Notes: generated from the letters alone by a model not told the origin. Positions 49,680-59,095 are shown, numbered from the stretch's first letter. The stretch: DNA of 64,000 nt from Colwellia sp. PAMC 20917 (GCF_001767295.1 NZ_CP014944.1:2108001-2172000), one strand, 5' to 3'. Made by a program: numbers and translations.

Positions 49680-51221
49680 ATGCCAAATAAAAAACCTACC
49701 GTATTACTGATTTTAGATGGTTGGGGATACCGAGAATCTACAGAATCTAATGCTATTTTTCATGCAAGAACGCCGGTACTCGACGATTTAAATGCTCGCT
49801 ATCCACATATGTTAATTGGCACCTCGGGTATGGCAGTAGGTTTACCTGACGGACAAATGGGCAACTCAGAAGTGGGTCACGTTAATTTAGGCGCTGGTCG
49901 TATTGTTTATCAAGACTTCACTCGTATTACCAAATCGATAAAAGATAAAGAATTTAACAGCAACAAAGCACTTAATGATGCGGTTGACCAAGCCATTAAA
50001 AATGATAAAGCCGTACATATTTTTGGCTTATTATCACCAGGTGGCGTTCATAGCCATGAAGATCATATTTTTTCAATGCTCGAACTCGCTAAAGAAAAAG
50101 GTGCCGGTAAAATTTACTTACACGCTTTTCTAGATGGTCGTGATACACCACCTCGAAGCGCAGAAGCGTCATTGATTAAAGCACAAGAAAAATTCCAACA
50201 GCTAGGCTGCGGCCAGATAGCTTCGGTAATTGGTCGTTATTATGCCATGGACCGTGACCAACGTTGGGATCGTGTCGAATTAGCCTACAACTTAATGGTT
50301 AGTGGTGAAGCACAGTATAAATATTCAAGCGCAACGGAGGCATTAGCCGCCGCTTATGCCCGTGATGAAAATGACGAGTTTGTTGCCGCTTCAGCAATTT
50401 TAGACGAGAACAACCAAGCTATAGAAATTGATGATGGTGACTCCTTAATTTTTATGAATTTTAGAGCCGACCGGGCCCGTCAATTTACTCGTTGCTTCAC
50501 TGAACAAGACTTTTCTGGCTTTAAGCGTAACAAGTGTCCTGCTATTGCTGACTTTGTCATGCTCACCGAATATGCCGGTGACATAAAAGCCAATATCGCT
50601 TTCCCTAAAGTAGCACTTGAGAACGTACTGGGTGAATGGTTAGAGAAAAATAACAAAACGCAATTACGTATTTCAGAAACAGAAAAATATGCGCACGTTA
50701 CCTTCTTCTTCAGCGGTGGTAAAGAAAGTGAATTTGTTGGCGAACAGCGTATTTTAGTACCTTCACCACAAGTTGCCACTTACGATTTACAACCAGAAAT
50801 GAATTCAGCATTACTCACTGATAAATTAGTCGCCGCCATTGAAAGCGGTGAACACGACTTTATCGTTTGTAATTATCCAAATGGTGATATGGTGGGTCAT
50901 ACTGGAAAGTTTGATGCTGCCGTAGCTGCTTGTGAAGCGGTTGATAGCAGTATTGGTCGTGTTGTTGCCGCCTTAGAAAAAGCAGGAGGCGAGTGTTTAA
51001 TTACCGCTGACCATGGCAATGCTGAACAAATGGTTGATAACAATTCAGGGCAAGCACACACCGCGCATACTTGTGAACCTGTGCCGCTAATTTATATTGG
51101 CCGACCCGCTCAACCAGCAGAAAATGGCGCATTGAGCGATATTGCGCCAACAATATTACAGCTGATGGATATAGAGCAACCCGGGCAAATGACCGGTCAT
51201 TCGTTAATGAAGTTTATTTAA
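49680..51221 (+). CDS. gpmI: 2,3-bisphosphoglycerate-independent phosphoglycerate mutase
   Basis: Encodes 513 residues from the ATG at 49680, preferred over 49668 because GGA lies seven bases before it. It belongs to the alkaline phosphatase superfamily with two Mn ions: [26 protein letters not shown] (catalytic Ser), and [10 protein letters not shown]. It interconverts 3- and 2-phosphoglycerate. envC follows 16 bases downstream. Confidence 0.97.
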   Translation: MPNKKPTVLLILDGWGYRESTESNAIFHARTPVLDDLNARYPHMLIGTSGMAVGLPDGQMGNSEVGHVNLGAGRIVYQDFTRITKSIKDKEFNSNKALNDAVDQAIKNDKAVHIFGLLSPGGVHSHEDHIFSMLELAKEKGAGKIYLHAFLDGRDTPPRSAEASLIKAQEKFQQLGCGQIASVIGRYYAMDRDQRWDRVELAYNLMVSGEAQYKYSSATEALAAAYARDENDEFVAASAILDENNQAIEIDDGDSLIFMNFRADRARQFTRCFTEQDFSGFKRNKCPAIADFVMLTEYAGDIKANIAFPKVALENVLGEWLEKNNKTQLRISETEKYAHVTFFFSGGKESEFVGEQRILVPSPQVATYDLQPEMNSALLTDKLVAAIESGEHDFIVCNYPNGDMVGHTGKFDAAVAACEAVDSSIGRVVAALEKAGGECLITADHGNAEQMVDNNSGQAHTAHTCEPVPLIYIGRPAQPAENGALSDIAPTILQLMDIEQPGQMTGHSLMKFI

Positions 51222-51237
51222 GAAAATTATTATTAAA

Positions 51238-52401
51238 ATGAAATTTACCGTGAAAAAAATATCTTTATTTGCATCAATATTCAGCCTTAGCTGGGTATTG
51301 ATGTCGGTGAACGCCACTGAACAGACGTCGAGTAATGGTGATACGACCAATAAAACCAATCAAGCATTGTCGAAAGTTCAGCTGCAAATAGTTGAGCAAG
51401 AAAAATCGATTAAACAAACGAGCAATAAACGCTCATCTTTAGAAAATCAATTAAGAAATGACGATATTTCAATCGCTAAAATAGTAAAGGCGATGATTAA
51501 AACCCAAGATGATTTTCAAGATACTGAGCAAACATTAAAAGAACTCGCGCAAGAAAAAATAACCTTAACGCACAAAAAACAGCAACAAGAAAAAGTGTTA
51601 GCCCAACAATTAAGAGCCGCCTATACATCGGGACATCACGACTATATTAAATTATTACTTAACCAGCAAAGCCCTGCTAGCGTAGAGCGTACCGTTACCT
51701 ATTATAAATATTTGAACGATGCTCGCATCAAAGAAATTGACCAATTTCAGATTGTCTTAAGTGATTTACTCGCCGTAACCACACAACACCAAGAGCAAGC
51801 TAAAAAGTTAAACACTATAAAACAACAACAAGCCGAACAAAAAATCGTATTTCAAAACACTAAGCAAGAACGAAAGAATACCATTCGCGCATTAAATAAA
51901 GAGCTGCTTGGTAGCAAACAGCTGTTAGCTCAATTAGTGGCAGAAGAACAAAATTTAGTGGTGGCATTACAACGAATCGCAGCATTAGCACAACAAAGTA
52001 CAGAATTAGTTGGCCTAAAAAAACTTAAAAGAAAACTTTCTTGGCCGGTTAAAGGCAAAATTAGCCACAGTTTTGGCTCTCGTAAACAAGGTTACTTAAA
52101 ATGGAAAGGTATTTTGTTAGCCGCTCCTGTTGGTAAACAAGTTAAAGCCATTCATAACGGCACAGTATTATTTTCAGATTGGTTAAAAGGTTATGGTTTA
52201 GTCACAGTGTTAGATCATGGCGCCGGCTATATGAGCCTATATGGCTATAACCAAGCGTTATTAAAGTCAGTAGGTGACCGGGTAGAAACCGGTGAACCGA
52301 TAGCACTTGTTGGACAAAGTGGTGGGCAGAGTCAATCTGGATTATATTTCGAAATACGCAGCGATGGTCAGGCAGTAAACCCTAAAGCTTGGTTTAAATA
52401 A
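51238..52401 (+). CDS. envC: Murein hydrolase activator EnvC
   Basis: Encodes 387 residues: signal peptide (about 1-26), a long coiled coil (30-250) and a C-terminal LytM/M23 domain (272-387). The zinc ligands of active M23 peptidases are missing (the HxxxD position reads KWKGILL and the final HxH reads GLYFEI), as in E. coli EnvC, which is a non-catalytic activator of AmiA and AmiB during division. Its 3' end is repeated downstream. Confidence 0.93.
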   Translation: MKFTVKKISLFASIFSLSWVLMSVNATEQTSSNGDTTNKTNQALSKVQLQIVEQEKSIKQTSNKRSSLENQLRNDDISIAKIVKAMIKTQDDFQDTEQTLKELAQEKITLTHKKQQQEKVLAQQLRAAYTSGHHDYIKLLLNQQSPASVERTVTYYKYLNDARIKEIDQFQIVLSDLLAVTTQHQEQAKKLNTIKQQQAEQKIVFQNTKQERKNTIRALNKELLGSKQLLAQLVAEEQNLVVALQRIAALAQQSTELVGLKKLKRKLSWPVKGKISHSFGSRKQGYLKWKGILLAAPVGKQVKAIHNGTVLFSDWLKGYGLVTVLDHGAGYMSLYGYNQALLKSVGDRVETGEPIALVGQSGGQSQSGLYFEIRSDGQAVNPKAWFK

Positions 52402-52826
52402 AGTAAAAATATAGCGCCTATTGAGTCTTATTATTTCTGCTAATAAAAACAGTCAATCTGCTGTAATTATTTCGAAATACGCAGCGATGGTCAGGCAGTA
52501 AACCCTAAAGCTTGGTTTAAATAAAGTGAAAATATAGCGCCTATTGAGTCTTATTTTTTCTGCTAATAAAAACAGTCAATCTGCTGTAATTATTTCGAAA
52601 TACGCAGCGATGGTCAGGCAGTAAACCCTAAAGCTTGGTTTAAATAAAGTAAAAATATAACGCCTACTGAGCCTTACTTTTTCTACTAATAAAAACAGTC
52701 AATCCGCTGTAATTATTTCGAAATACACACTAATGCGTCAGGCAGTAACCCCTAAAATGTGGTTTAAATGAAGATAAAAAGTTAACTTCTCCTCGATTTT
52801 AACTTTTTCTACTGATAATCTCGGTT
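52330..52826 (+). repeat. 123-bp tandem repeats derived from the 3' end of envC
   Basis: Starting from the last codons of envC, the sequence recurs at 52347 (in the gene), 52470, 52593 and 52716, a constant period of 123 bases. The first copies are almost identical and the fourth is clearly diverged and runs to about 52826, just before yibQ. Each unit holds the last codons of envC, its stop and about 70 bases of downstream sequence. In the copies a two-base length change shifts the frame relative to envC. This fills the whole envC-yibQ gap (429 bases). Confidence 0.95.
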
Positions 52827-52830
52827 AATA

Positions 52831-53622
52831 ATGATGTTTTCCAAATTAAGAGTTCTTTTGCCATTATTCCCACAACTATTTATTTTATTGACGTTACTAA
52901 GTATAACGCCTTTAGCAACGGCTAAAAACGCACAAGTCGCCATTATTATTGACGATATTGGTTACCGAAAAAGTGATGCTGCCGTGCTAACCTTACCCGG
53001 CGCAATAACCTTAGCTATTCTCCCCCATACGCCTTATGGTAAAAGACTGGCTTTAGCAGGCTATCATAAAAATAACGAAATTATTTTGCACATACCAATG
53101 GAAGCAGAGAATGATAAAAAGCTAGGGCCTGGCGCACTAACCGTTAAAATGAATGAAGAGTCAATCCGCCATCAGTTAGCACTTGCTTTCGCTGAGATAC
53201 CTTTTGCTATTGGTATCAACAACCATATGGGGAGTAAACTAACTAAACTTTATAATCCAATGATGTGGACCATGCGCTTTTTAAAAGAGCGAGATTTAAT
53301 TTTTGTCGACAGCGTTACTACCAACAAAACCAAAGCAGAAGATATCGCCCTTCAGGTCGGCGTTCCAACAACCCACCGACAAATATTTTTAGATAACGAA
53401 TTAACCACTGACTATATTGATCAACAATTTATGCAGCTTATAGAGCACGCCCAGCAATATAAATCAGTGGTGGCTATTGCGCACCCTCACCCTGAAACGA
53501 TCGCAGCACTCAATCGTTTAATACCGTTACTCGCAGCCCTTGATATTGACTTAGTGCCCGTTTCATCCTTAATAGACTCACCCAAAATCCTGCAAGACCT
53601 GACTGTCATAACTGAAGACTAA
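52831..53622 (+). CDS. yibQ: Divergent polysaccharide deacetylase family protein YibQ
   Basis: Encodes 263 residues with a signal peptide (about 1-31) and the divergent polysaccharide deacetylase domain: IIIDDIGYR, HIPME, NNHMGSKLT and AHPHPETI. The family is periplasmic and its substrate is not established. It follows envC as in E. coli. Its upstream region is the last, diverged copy of the envC repeats. Confidence 0.92.
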   Translation: MMFSKLRVLLPLFPQLFILLTLLSITPLATAKNAQVAIIIDDIGYRKSDAAVLTLPGAITLAILPHTPYGKRLALAGYHKNNEIILHIPMEAENDKKLGPGALTVKMNEESIRHQLALAFAEIPFAIGINNHMGSKLTKLYNPMMWTMRFLKERDLIFVDSVTTNKTKAEDIALQVGVPTTHRQIFLDNELTTDYIDQQFMQLIEHAQQYKSVVAIAHPHPETIAALNRLIPLLAALDIDLVPVSSLIDSPKILQDLTVITED

Positions 53623-53628
53623 AAATTA

Positions 53629-54405
53629 CTAATTAGTACCGAGATAATCAATGTTATCTTTTTTTAGTAAGGCTAATAAATATTTAACCGGAATCGCGTA
53701 TGTTATGCCACTAGGATTAGTAATAACCGCTTCCTTTGACTCCTGCACAAAAACCTTATTAATAATACCAATCACTTCTCCTGAATCAACATCATATAAA
53801 GCACTGCCACTATTGCCAGGGTAAGCGGTAGCATCAAGTTGATAAACTAAATAAGGATTACGTAACATTTTCAACATTTTAATACTAATTTGCTGAGCAT
53901 TATCCACCGGGATTATCGTTGGTGTAATACTGGCAATAATACCGCGGTGGGTCACTGGGTATAGGCCTAAAACAGCGCCAATAGGAAAGCCCGTAAAAGC
54001 AACATAGCTGCCCTCTCGACTAAACGCTTTATTTGCAAGTTGCATCGCAGGCAGTGGCGCGCCATGGATTTTTAGTACGGCGATATCGTGCAACTGCGAA
54101 CTAGCGACAATATCAGCGGTTCGCACTTTCGCCGCTTTCCCAGAGCCAGTAAACACCGCCATTTGTTGAAGAATATTTGCATCAAGCTCTTTGGGTAAAA
54201 CGTGAAAGTTGGTGACCACATAGCGGCCATTACCGATAACAAAGCCACTTCCGTTCAAACTATTTTGCTGGCGCCCCGATGGCGTATGAACACCAATACC
54301 CACTACTGACGGTTTGATTTTTTCAACGGTATCTGCTAAATCGGCCAGTACTGAGCTGGTATAAAAAATTAAATAAACACTTAATATTATTTTCAAATAA
54401 CGCAT
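53629..54405 (-). CDS. Exported trypsin-like serine protease
   Basis: Encodes 258 residues with a signal peptide and a trypsin-like domain with the triad H (NFHVL), D (HDIAVL) and S (YPGNSGSAL). It has no PDZ domain, unlike DegP/DegS. The ATG at 54405 has GGAGG seven bases upstream; an ATG at 54423 is in frame but lacks one. It is convergent with yibQ, six bases away. Substrate unknown. Confidence 0.88.
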   Translation of the reverse strand: MRYLKIILSVYLIFYTSSVLADLADTVEKIKPSVVGIGVHTPSGRQQNSLNGSGFVIGNGRYVVTNFHVLPKELDANILQQMAVFTGSGKAAKVRTADIVASSQLHDIAVLKIHGAPLPAMQLANKAFSREGSYVAFTGFPIGAVLGLYPVTHRGIIASITPTIIPVDNAQQISIKMLKMLRNPYLVYQLDATAYPGNSGSALYDVDSGEVIGIINKVFVQESKEAVITNPSGITYAIPVKYLLALLKKDNIDYLGTN

Positions 54406-54557
54406 CTTAAACCCTCCATTCATTAGAAATCTTATTTATCGTCAATAAGTTTACTGCGTTTTACTCGCAAAAACAGCTATGATTACTCATAATTAAAATA
54501 ATCATAACAATATGTTATATCCCTGTAGGCAGCTATTTCTTAAGGTCGTTCAACAGT

Positions 54558-55382
54558 ATGACAAAAAAAACAGTAGTTCCTATCTTCGCTGGCGGCGGCA
54601 CACGACTGCCTGCACACGTTGGTATCTTACATGCGTTACAAGCTTATGACATCGACTTCAATCACTTAGTAGGGGTTTCGGGTGGCAGTATTGTTAGCAG
54701 CTTATTTGCAGCTGGCTTAAGCCCTGCTGAAATTAAAGATATCGCGTTAAATACTAATTATAACAAGTTCCGAGAATTTTCATTATTAAAATTAATTCGC
54801 AACGGTGGCTTAAGTTCAGGTGACCGTTTTGAACAATGGATGGATGGCCTACTCAGTGGAAAAACATTTGCCGAGCTTGATTATAACTTACATATTGTTG
54901 CCACAGATGTCGCTAAAGGTACCCCCGTTATTTTCAACAAAGAGCTCACCCCTGATGTAAAAGTATCGCTGGCGGTAAGATTCTCGATGTCCATTCCCTT
55001 AATATTTAGTTTCAAGACTTTTGGCGAACAGGTCATGGTTGATGGCAGTATTTTATCTGAAGACGCCCTCCATCGAGACTGGGCAAAAGACGGTACACCG
55101 GTACTATGTTTTCGCCTTAAGGGTGAGCATGAAAATAATGAAGTTAATATAAAAGGTTTTTTCCCAATTTATAAGTACGTGACCCTGCTTATTCGTACCT
55201 TTATGACCACGATCTCGCGCGAATATATTAATGAAGCCTTCTGGCACAATACCGTAGTAGTTAATATTGGCAATTACTCTGCCGTTGACTTTTCCATGAC
55301 GACAGAGCAAAAACAAAGCTTATTTGATATTGGCTTTAAAACAGCAGAGGAAGTATTACCGATAAAACTGGGAAAAAAATAA
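54558..55382 (+). CDS. Patatin-like phospholipase family protein
   Basis: Encodes 274 residues: oxyanion region AGGGTRLPAHVG, nucleophile S41 in GVSGGS and the catalytic Asp in VDGS (the usual DGG/DGA reads DGS). It belongs to the RssA-type patatins, which hydrolyse acyl esters of lipids; substrate unknown. It is the first gene of a run on the plus strand that includes the PEP-CTERM-associated acyltransferase about 100 bases on. Confidence 0.88.
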   Translation: MTKKTVVPIFAGGGTRLPAHVGILHALQAYDIDFNHLVGVSGGSIVSSLFAAGLSPAEIKDIALNTNYNKFREFSLLKLIRNGGLSSGDRFEQWMDGLLSGKTFAELDYNLHIVATDVAKGTPVIFNKELTPDVKVSLAVRFSMSIPLIFSFKTFGEQVMVDGSILSEDALHRDWAKDGTPVLCFRLKGEHENNEVNIKGFFPIYKYVTLLIRTFMTTISREYINEAFWHNTVVVNIGNYSAVDFSMTTEQKQSLFDIGFKTAEEVLPIKLGKK

Positions 55383-55482
55383 ATTTATTAACAGTTAATA
55401 GTAATCTTTCTCCGGTATTAGGTTATATTAATAGTATGTCTCGTGACGTAATGACTTCTATCACGAAATAACATGAAGACAA

Positions 55483-56301
55483 ATGGATGAGAAGATGAGT
55501 CTAAGCAAATTAATATTAAATTCCCCTATCATTGGCGATGTCGCAAAAAAAGTGGCGTCGTTTAAGGTCAATCATGATGCTGGAAATATTTCGGAGCATT
55601 TTACCAAGTTTCTCAAGCCACAATACGCCTCGACTGACAACCTACGTAACGAAGTATTTAAAATTCGTCACAATGTTTACTGTGAAGAATTAGCCTTCGA
55701 AAATCAAAAAGACGATGGCATGGAAATGGATGATTTTGATTCTCACTCTATTTTCGCTCTAATTCAGCACAAACCAACCAATAATTACACCAGTTGCGTA
55801 CGTATAGTTCGCTCAAGTAATGAAGATGAATTGTTACCGATTGAAAAGTTTTGTTATGACGCGATTCAAAACAAAGACTACGATCCTAAAAGATTCAAAC
55901 GTGAAGAAATTGGTGAGATTTCTCGCTTGGCTGTAAAAGCTGACTTCAGACGTCGTAAATCAGATCGTTTTAAGGGTTCTGCCATTGGTGCCATTAGTGA
56001 AAGTTCATATTCTGAATCAGAACTGCGCTGCTTCCCATTTATTGCGATTGGTTTATATATGGTTGCTGGCACTTTAGCTATCGATACCGGTATAAAACAT
56101 GCTTATGTAATGATGGAGCCACGTTTAGCCCGTAGTATGAAGTTTGTTGGCATTAAATTTGTACAAATTGGTGAGCCCATTGAATATCATGGTTTACGCG
56201 CTCCTTATTATATTAATGCTGAAATATTTTTAGAAAACCTAACAAGTGGCTTTAAGAGCTTGTATAAAGAAATACAAAAAGATATCCGTAGCCAGTTTTA
56301 A
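55483..56301 (+). CDS. PEP-CTERM/exosortase system-associated acyltransferase
   Basis: Encodes 272 residues related to autoinducer synthases and N-acyl amino acid synthases. The key LuxI-fold residues are present: R62 (RHNVYCEEL), E81-D83-D86, R107, and E145 with SR147-148. The family occurs with PEP-CTERM/exosortase systems and some members acylate amino acids from acyl-ACP. The product here is unknown. A second ATG at 55495 is possible. A ThiF-like gene follows and a PEP-CTERM gene beyond it. Confidence 0.85.
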   Translation: MDEKMSLSKLILNSPIIGDVAKKVASFKVNHDAGNISEHFTKFLKPQYASTDNLRNEVFKIRHNVYCEELAFENQKDDGMEMDDFDSHSIFALIQHKPTNNYTSCVRIVRSSNEDELLPIEKFCYDAIQNKDYDPKRFKREEIGEISRLAVKADFRRRKSDRFKGSAIGAISESSYSESELRCFPFIAIGLYMVAGTLAIDTGIKHAYVMMEPRLARSMKFVGIKFVQIGEPIEYHGLRAPYYINAEIFLENLTSGFKSLYKEIQKDIRSQF

Positions 56302-56687
56302 TTAACTATTTCGAATATTCACTGTTCATAATATCATCATAGAAAATACTTGTAAAAGTAGCGAAAATAAAATTTCTTTCCAGTAAAAAACTCTACCTTC
56401 TATTCCTGCTTTTAAATCATCATTAACATCAAATTTGTCTAATGATTTAAAAAACACTTACACATATGCGTATGATTAATTTTAAAAATTTCATTAAACT
56501 TCCTGTACTTTTTACTGGATTTATTGGCTAAATATCATAATGAAGCATTAATTTATTTTTTAAAATAAAATTTAAATAATCGCACCTACATAATTTGCTT
56601 ATCAAGGTGTATATTTAAAACATAGCCTACTGGGTATAGTTTTAATCTTTCGGTTTTTCGAATAACTACAAAATAAATGGAGTGTGA
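56302..56687. other. AT-rich spacer between acyltransferase and ThiF-like gene
   Basis: About 386 bases, very AT-rich, no coding frame of note. An inverted repeat TTTAAATCAT (56411-56420) with ATGATTTAAA (56442-56451) could fold into an AT-only stem. The ThiF gene promoter should be near its right end; no convincing element was resolved. Confidence 0.5.
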
Positions 56688-57542
56688 ATGTTTAACTACG
56701 AAAAAGCCTTTTCTAGAAACATTGGTTGGGTTACAGAAGATGAACAACAAATGCTTCGCGGTAAAAAAGTTGCAATAGCTGGCGCAGGTGGTGTTGGTGG
56801 AGTGCATTTACTTACCTTAGCAAGATTAGGTGTAGCAAACTTTAACATTTCAGATTTCGATGATTTTGAAGTACATAATTTCAATCGTCAATCTGGCGCG
56901 TTTATGTCAACCCTAGGTGAACAAAAAGTTGATGTTATGGAACGAATGACTCGCGATATTAATCCTGAAGCACAAATACAATCTTTTCCGGAAGGTATAT
57001 TTGAACATAACGTCGATAAATTCCTTGAGGGTATTGACTTGTATGTTGACGCTTTAGATTTTTTTGCTTTAGAAGCTAGAAAAACCGTGTTTAAAAAGTG
57101 TTATGAAAAAAAAATCCCTGTAATTACAGCGGCACCTCTTGGAATGGGAGCTGCCTTTTTATGCTTTATGCCAGGAAAAATGACCTATGAAGAATATTTT
57201 CGTTTTGAAGATAAAAAAACTGAAGAAGACCAACTCATTCAATTTTTAATAGGTTTGTCTCCAGCTATGTTACAGCGCTCATACCTAGTAGATGAAAGCC
57301 GTGTGAGTTTTAAAGAAAAACGTGGCCCTTCTACACCTATGGCAGTTAACCTTTGTGCCGGTATAGCAGAAACTTATGCGCTTAAAATATTATTGGGTCG
57401 TGGAAAAATAATAGCAGCCCCTTACGGTTTGCATTTCGATGCTTATCGCAATAAATATAAGAAAACATGGCGGCCTCTTGGCAACGCAGGGTTAATCCCA
57501 AGAATAATGTTTAAAATAGCTAAAAGAGTTGTTGCTCAATAA
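56688..57542 (+). CDS. ThiF/E1-like adenylyltransferase
   Basis: Encodes 284 residues with the E1-like ATP fold: GAGGVGG (32-38), D56/D58, the arginine motif NFNRQ (64-68), K80 and D121. These are the residues that adenylate a C-terminal carboxylate in MoeB, ThiF and E1 enzymes. The CxxC zinc pairs of ThiF/MoeB are absent and the three cysteines (138, 159 and one near 228) do not form an obvious catalytic set. GGAG lies six bases before the ATG. No ThiS-like partner is nearby. Its link with the upstream acyltransferase and downstream PEP-CTERM protein is contextual. Confidence 0.85.
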   Translation: MFNYEKAFSRNIGWVTEDEQQMLRGKKVAIAGAGGVGGVHLLTLARLGVANFNISDFDDFEVHNFNRQSGAFMSTLGEQKVDVMERMTRDINPEAQIQSFPEGIFEHNVDKFLEGIDLYVDALDFFALEARKTVFKKCYEKKIPVITAAPLGMGAAFLCFMPGKMTYEEYFRFEDKKTEEDQLIQFLIGLSPAMLQRSYLVDESRVSFKEKRGPSTPMAVNLCAGIAETYALKILLGRGKIIAAPYGLHFDAYRNKYKKTWRPLGNAGLIPRIMFKIAKRVVAQ

Positions 57543-57911
57543 CCATTAGTTATTAATTTATGCAATAGTAGTATATTTTTAATCAAAAGTAACAGTTACT
57601 GATATACAAAAGTTAAATGCCATTTTAATTATATAACAGTCGTTACGTAGAAAAACGACTGTCTCAATTGAATTTACAATGTTAATGGGCAGTGTTTTTG
57701 TGACTAAGTCTACTCGTGCTATTTTCTTTGCTTGTTGAAGATAAATAATAGCTACGATTAAATTATACTATTTAAACAAAGATAGATTAAACTTATAGTG
57801 GTATTAGCATAATAGAATCATCTAAATATATATGTCAGGTTATTTTACAACCTCATAATTTCAAATCCACCAAAACAAAATCAAACCATAATAAACAATA
57901 ACTTAAAAAAG
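57543..57911. other. Spacer between ThiF-like gene and PEP-CTERM gene
   Basis: About 370 bases without a gene. It holds a perfect nine-pair stem (ACAGTCGTT 57636-57644 with AACGACTGT 57654-57662) that could end ThiF transcription, though no T-run follows. The right end has the sigma-54-like site listed separately. Confidence 0.5.
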
Positions 57912-57927
57912 TGGCATAAAATAAGCA
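57912..57927 (+). promoter_or_regulatory. Sigma-54-type promoter of the PEP-CTERM gene
   Basis: TGGCATAAAATAAGCA has the invariant GG (57913-57914) and GC (57925-57926) ten bases apart, as in TGGCACG-N4-TTGCA. It is 33 bases before the upstream ATG (57960) and 45 before the preferred start (57972). PEP-CTERM genes of other bacteria are known to be expressed from RpoN promoters through PrsK/PrsR. No upstream activator site was identified. Confidence 0.65.
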
Positions 57928-57971
57928 TATATAAATGTATTCAAATTTACAACGACTAAATGGAAACTACT

Positions 57972-59033
57972 ATGACTAACAAGTTTAACAAAATCGTATC
58001 TGCTCTTGTTTTATGTGGTGCAACGACTTTCGCTTCGGCAAGCGATATGCAAATTGACCCTACAGCTACTCCTGGTGGCACGCTAACAAGTATATTTTCA
58101 AGTATAACTGCTGATGAAATCAAGCCAGTTTCAGCATACTTTGATTTAGACAATAACGGTATTACTACTGGCGACCTAGTTTTTGATAGCGCTTTTGGTG
58201 AACAATTTGGTTCATTAAATCCTACAAATTCTGATTTAGGTTTTAATGTTGCTCCTGCAGGCTGGACACTTTTTGCTGATTATGAGTTTTATGGTGCTGC
58301 TATAGTAATCGATGGTTTGCTAGATAGCGACGGCAATGGTTATTCTGATGCTGATTTAGACGAAAATGGTGTTATTGGTAACATTCTATATGGATCGACT
58401 ACAGATCTTGATTTATGGCAAAATCAGCCTGGTAATACTGGTAACGCTGACGGTGTATTAGATACTGGCGAAGAGCTTGCTGCACAGTTTACAGGTGGTT
58501 ACATAAACGTATTTTTAAATACTCCTTATACTGCTTCTGAATCAAGTGGTGCTTTTGACGGTTACAATGGTATTGGTGCTCGTACTTTAGACGCAAATAC
58601 TCAACTTGCTATGCGTTTTAATGTAACAGGTTCATCATTAGTTGATGTATCAATTCAGATCTACTCACAATTATCAATGATAATTGATGACTTTTTATAC
58701 TCTCCAGGAGTTGGTGATGTAAAAGATTACATTGATTTAGCAGGGAATAATGCTTTCGGTACTTTTAGTAGTGAACTAAATGGTTTAAGTAATAGCCCTA
58801 CAGTTAATACAGATTATGTTATTTCAGACCTACAAAATGGTGTTATAAATAATATATTAAATACAAGCGTTGCTTACAACGCTGGTACCAATGGTAATGT
58901 GTCTGTAAAAACTAGAACAACAACTATTGCATCTGCTAACTTGTTAGTTTCTGTGCCAGAACCAGGAACTATCGCTTTATTTGGCTTAGCACTTATTGGT
59001 TTTGCTGGTTCAAGAAAACGTAAATCTAGCTAA
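57972..59033 (+). CDS. PEP-CTERM sorting domain protein with calcium-binding-like loops
   Basis: Encodes 353 residues: signal peptide (about 1-23), acidic body and a C-terminal PEP-CTERM signal (VPEPGT at 328-333, hydrophobic helix, then SRKRKSS). It should be cleaved by an exosortase and released to the surface or exopolysaccharide. Three Asp/Asn/Gly-rich stretches look like EF-hand or dockerin loops: DLDNNGITTGD (58-68), DSDGNGYSDADLDENGVIG (117-135) and NADGVLDTGEE (157-167). The ATG at 57972 has GGA upstream and is preferred over 57960. Function unknown; presumably extracellular matrix. Confidence 0.9.
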   Translation: MTNKFNKIVSALVLCGATTFASASDMQIDPTATPGGTLTSIFSSITADEIKPVSAYFDLDNNGITTGDLVFDSAFGEQFGSLNPTNSDLGFNVAPAGWTLFADYEFYGAAIVIDGLLDSDGNGYSDADLDENGVIGNILYGSTTDLDLWQNQPGNTGNADGVLDTGEELAAQFTGGYINVFLNTPYTASESSGAFDGYNGIGARTLDANTQLAMRFNVTGSSLVDVSIQIYSQLSMIIDDFLYSPGVGDVKDYIDLAGNNAFGTFSSELNGLSNSPTVNTDYVISDLQNGVINNILNTSVAYNAGTNGNVSVKTRTTTIASANLLVSVPEPGTIALFGLALIGFAGSRKRKSS

Positions 59034-59056
59034 TAAAGAAAATATGTAAACATTAC

Positions 59057-59095
59057 AAAAGCCCTTTATATTTTATATATAGGGCTTTTTTTATA
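59057..59095 (+). terminator. Terminator of the PEP-CTERM gene
   Basis: AAAAGCCCT (59057-59065) pairs with AGGGCTTTT (59081-59089) around an AT-rich loop, followed by a T-run. It is 24 bases after the stop. Confidence 0.9.

Noticed and set aside
51238-52401. Active M23 peptidase
   Set aside because: The zinc ligands are missing, which is normal for EnvC.
52402-52826. Regular repeats as a CRISPR array
   Set aside because: The 123-bp units abut without spacers, are derived from the end of envC and there are no cas genes.
55483-56301. LuxI-type acyl-homoserine lactone synthase
   Set aside because: The fold residues are shared, but length, context and overall similarity point to the PEP-CTERM-associated acyltransferase family; no luxR neighbour.
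56688-57542. Thiamin ThiF or molybdopterin MoeB
   Set aside because: No thi or moa genes nearby, no ThiS/MoaD, and no CxxC zinc pairs.
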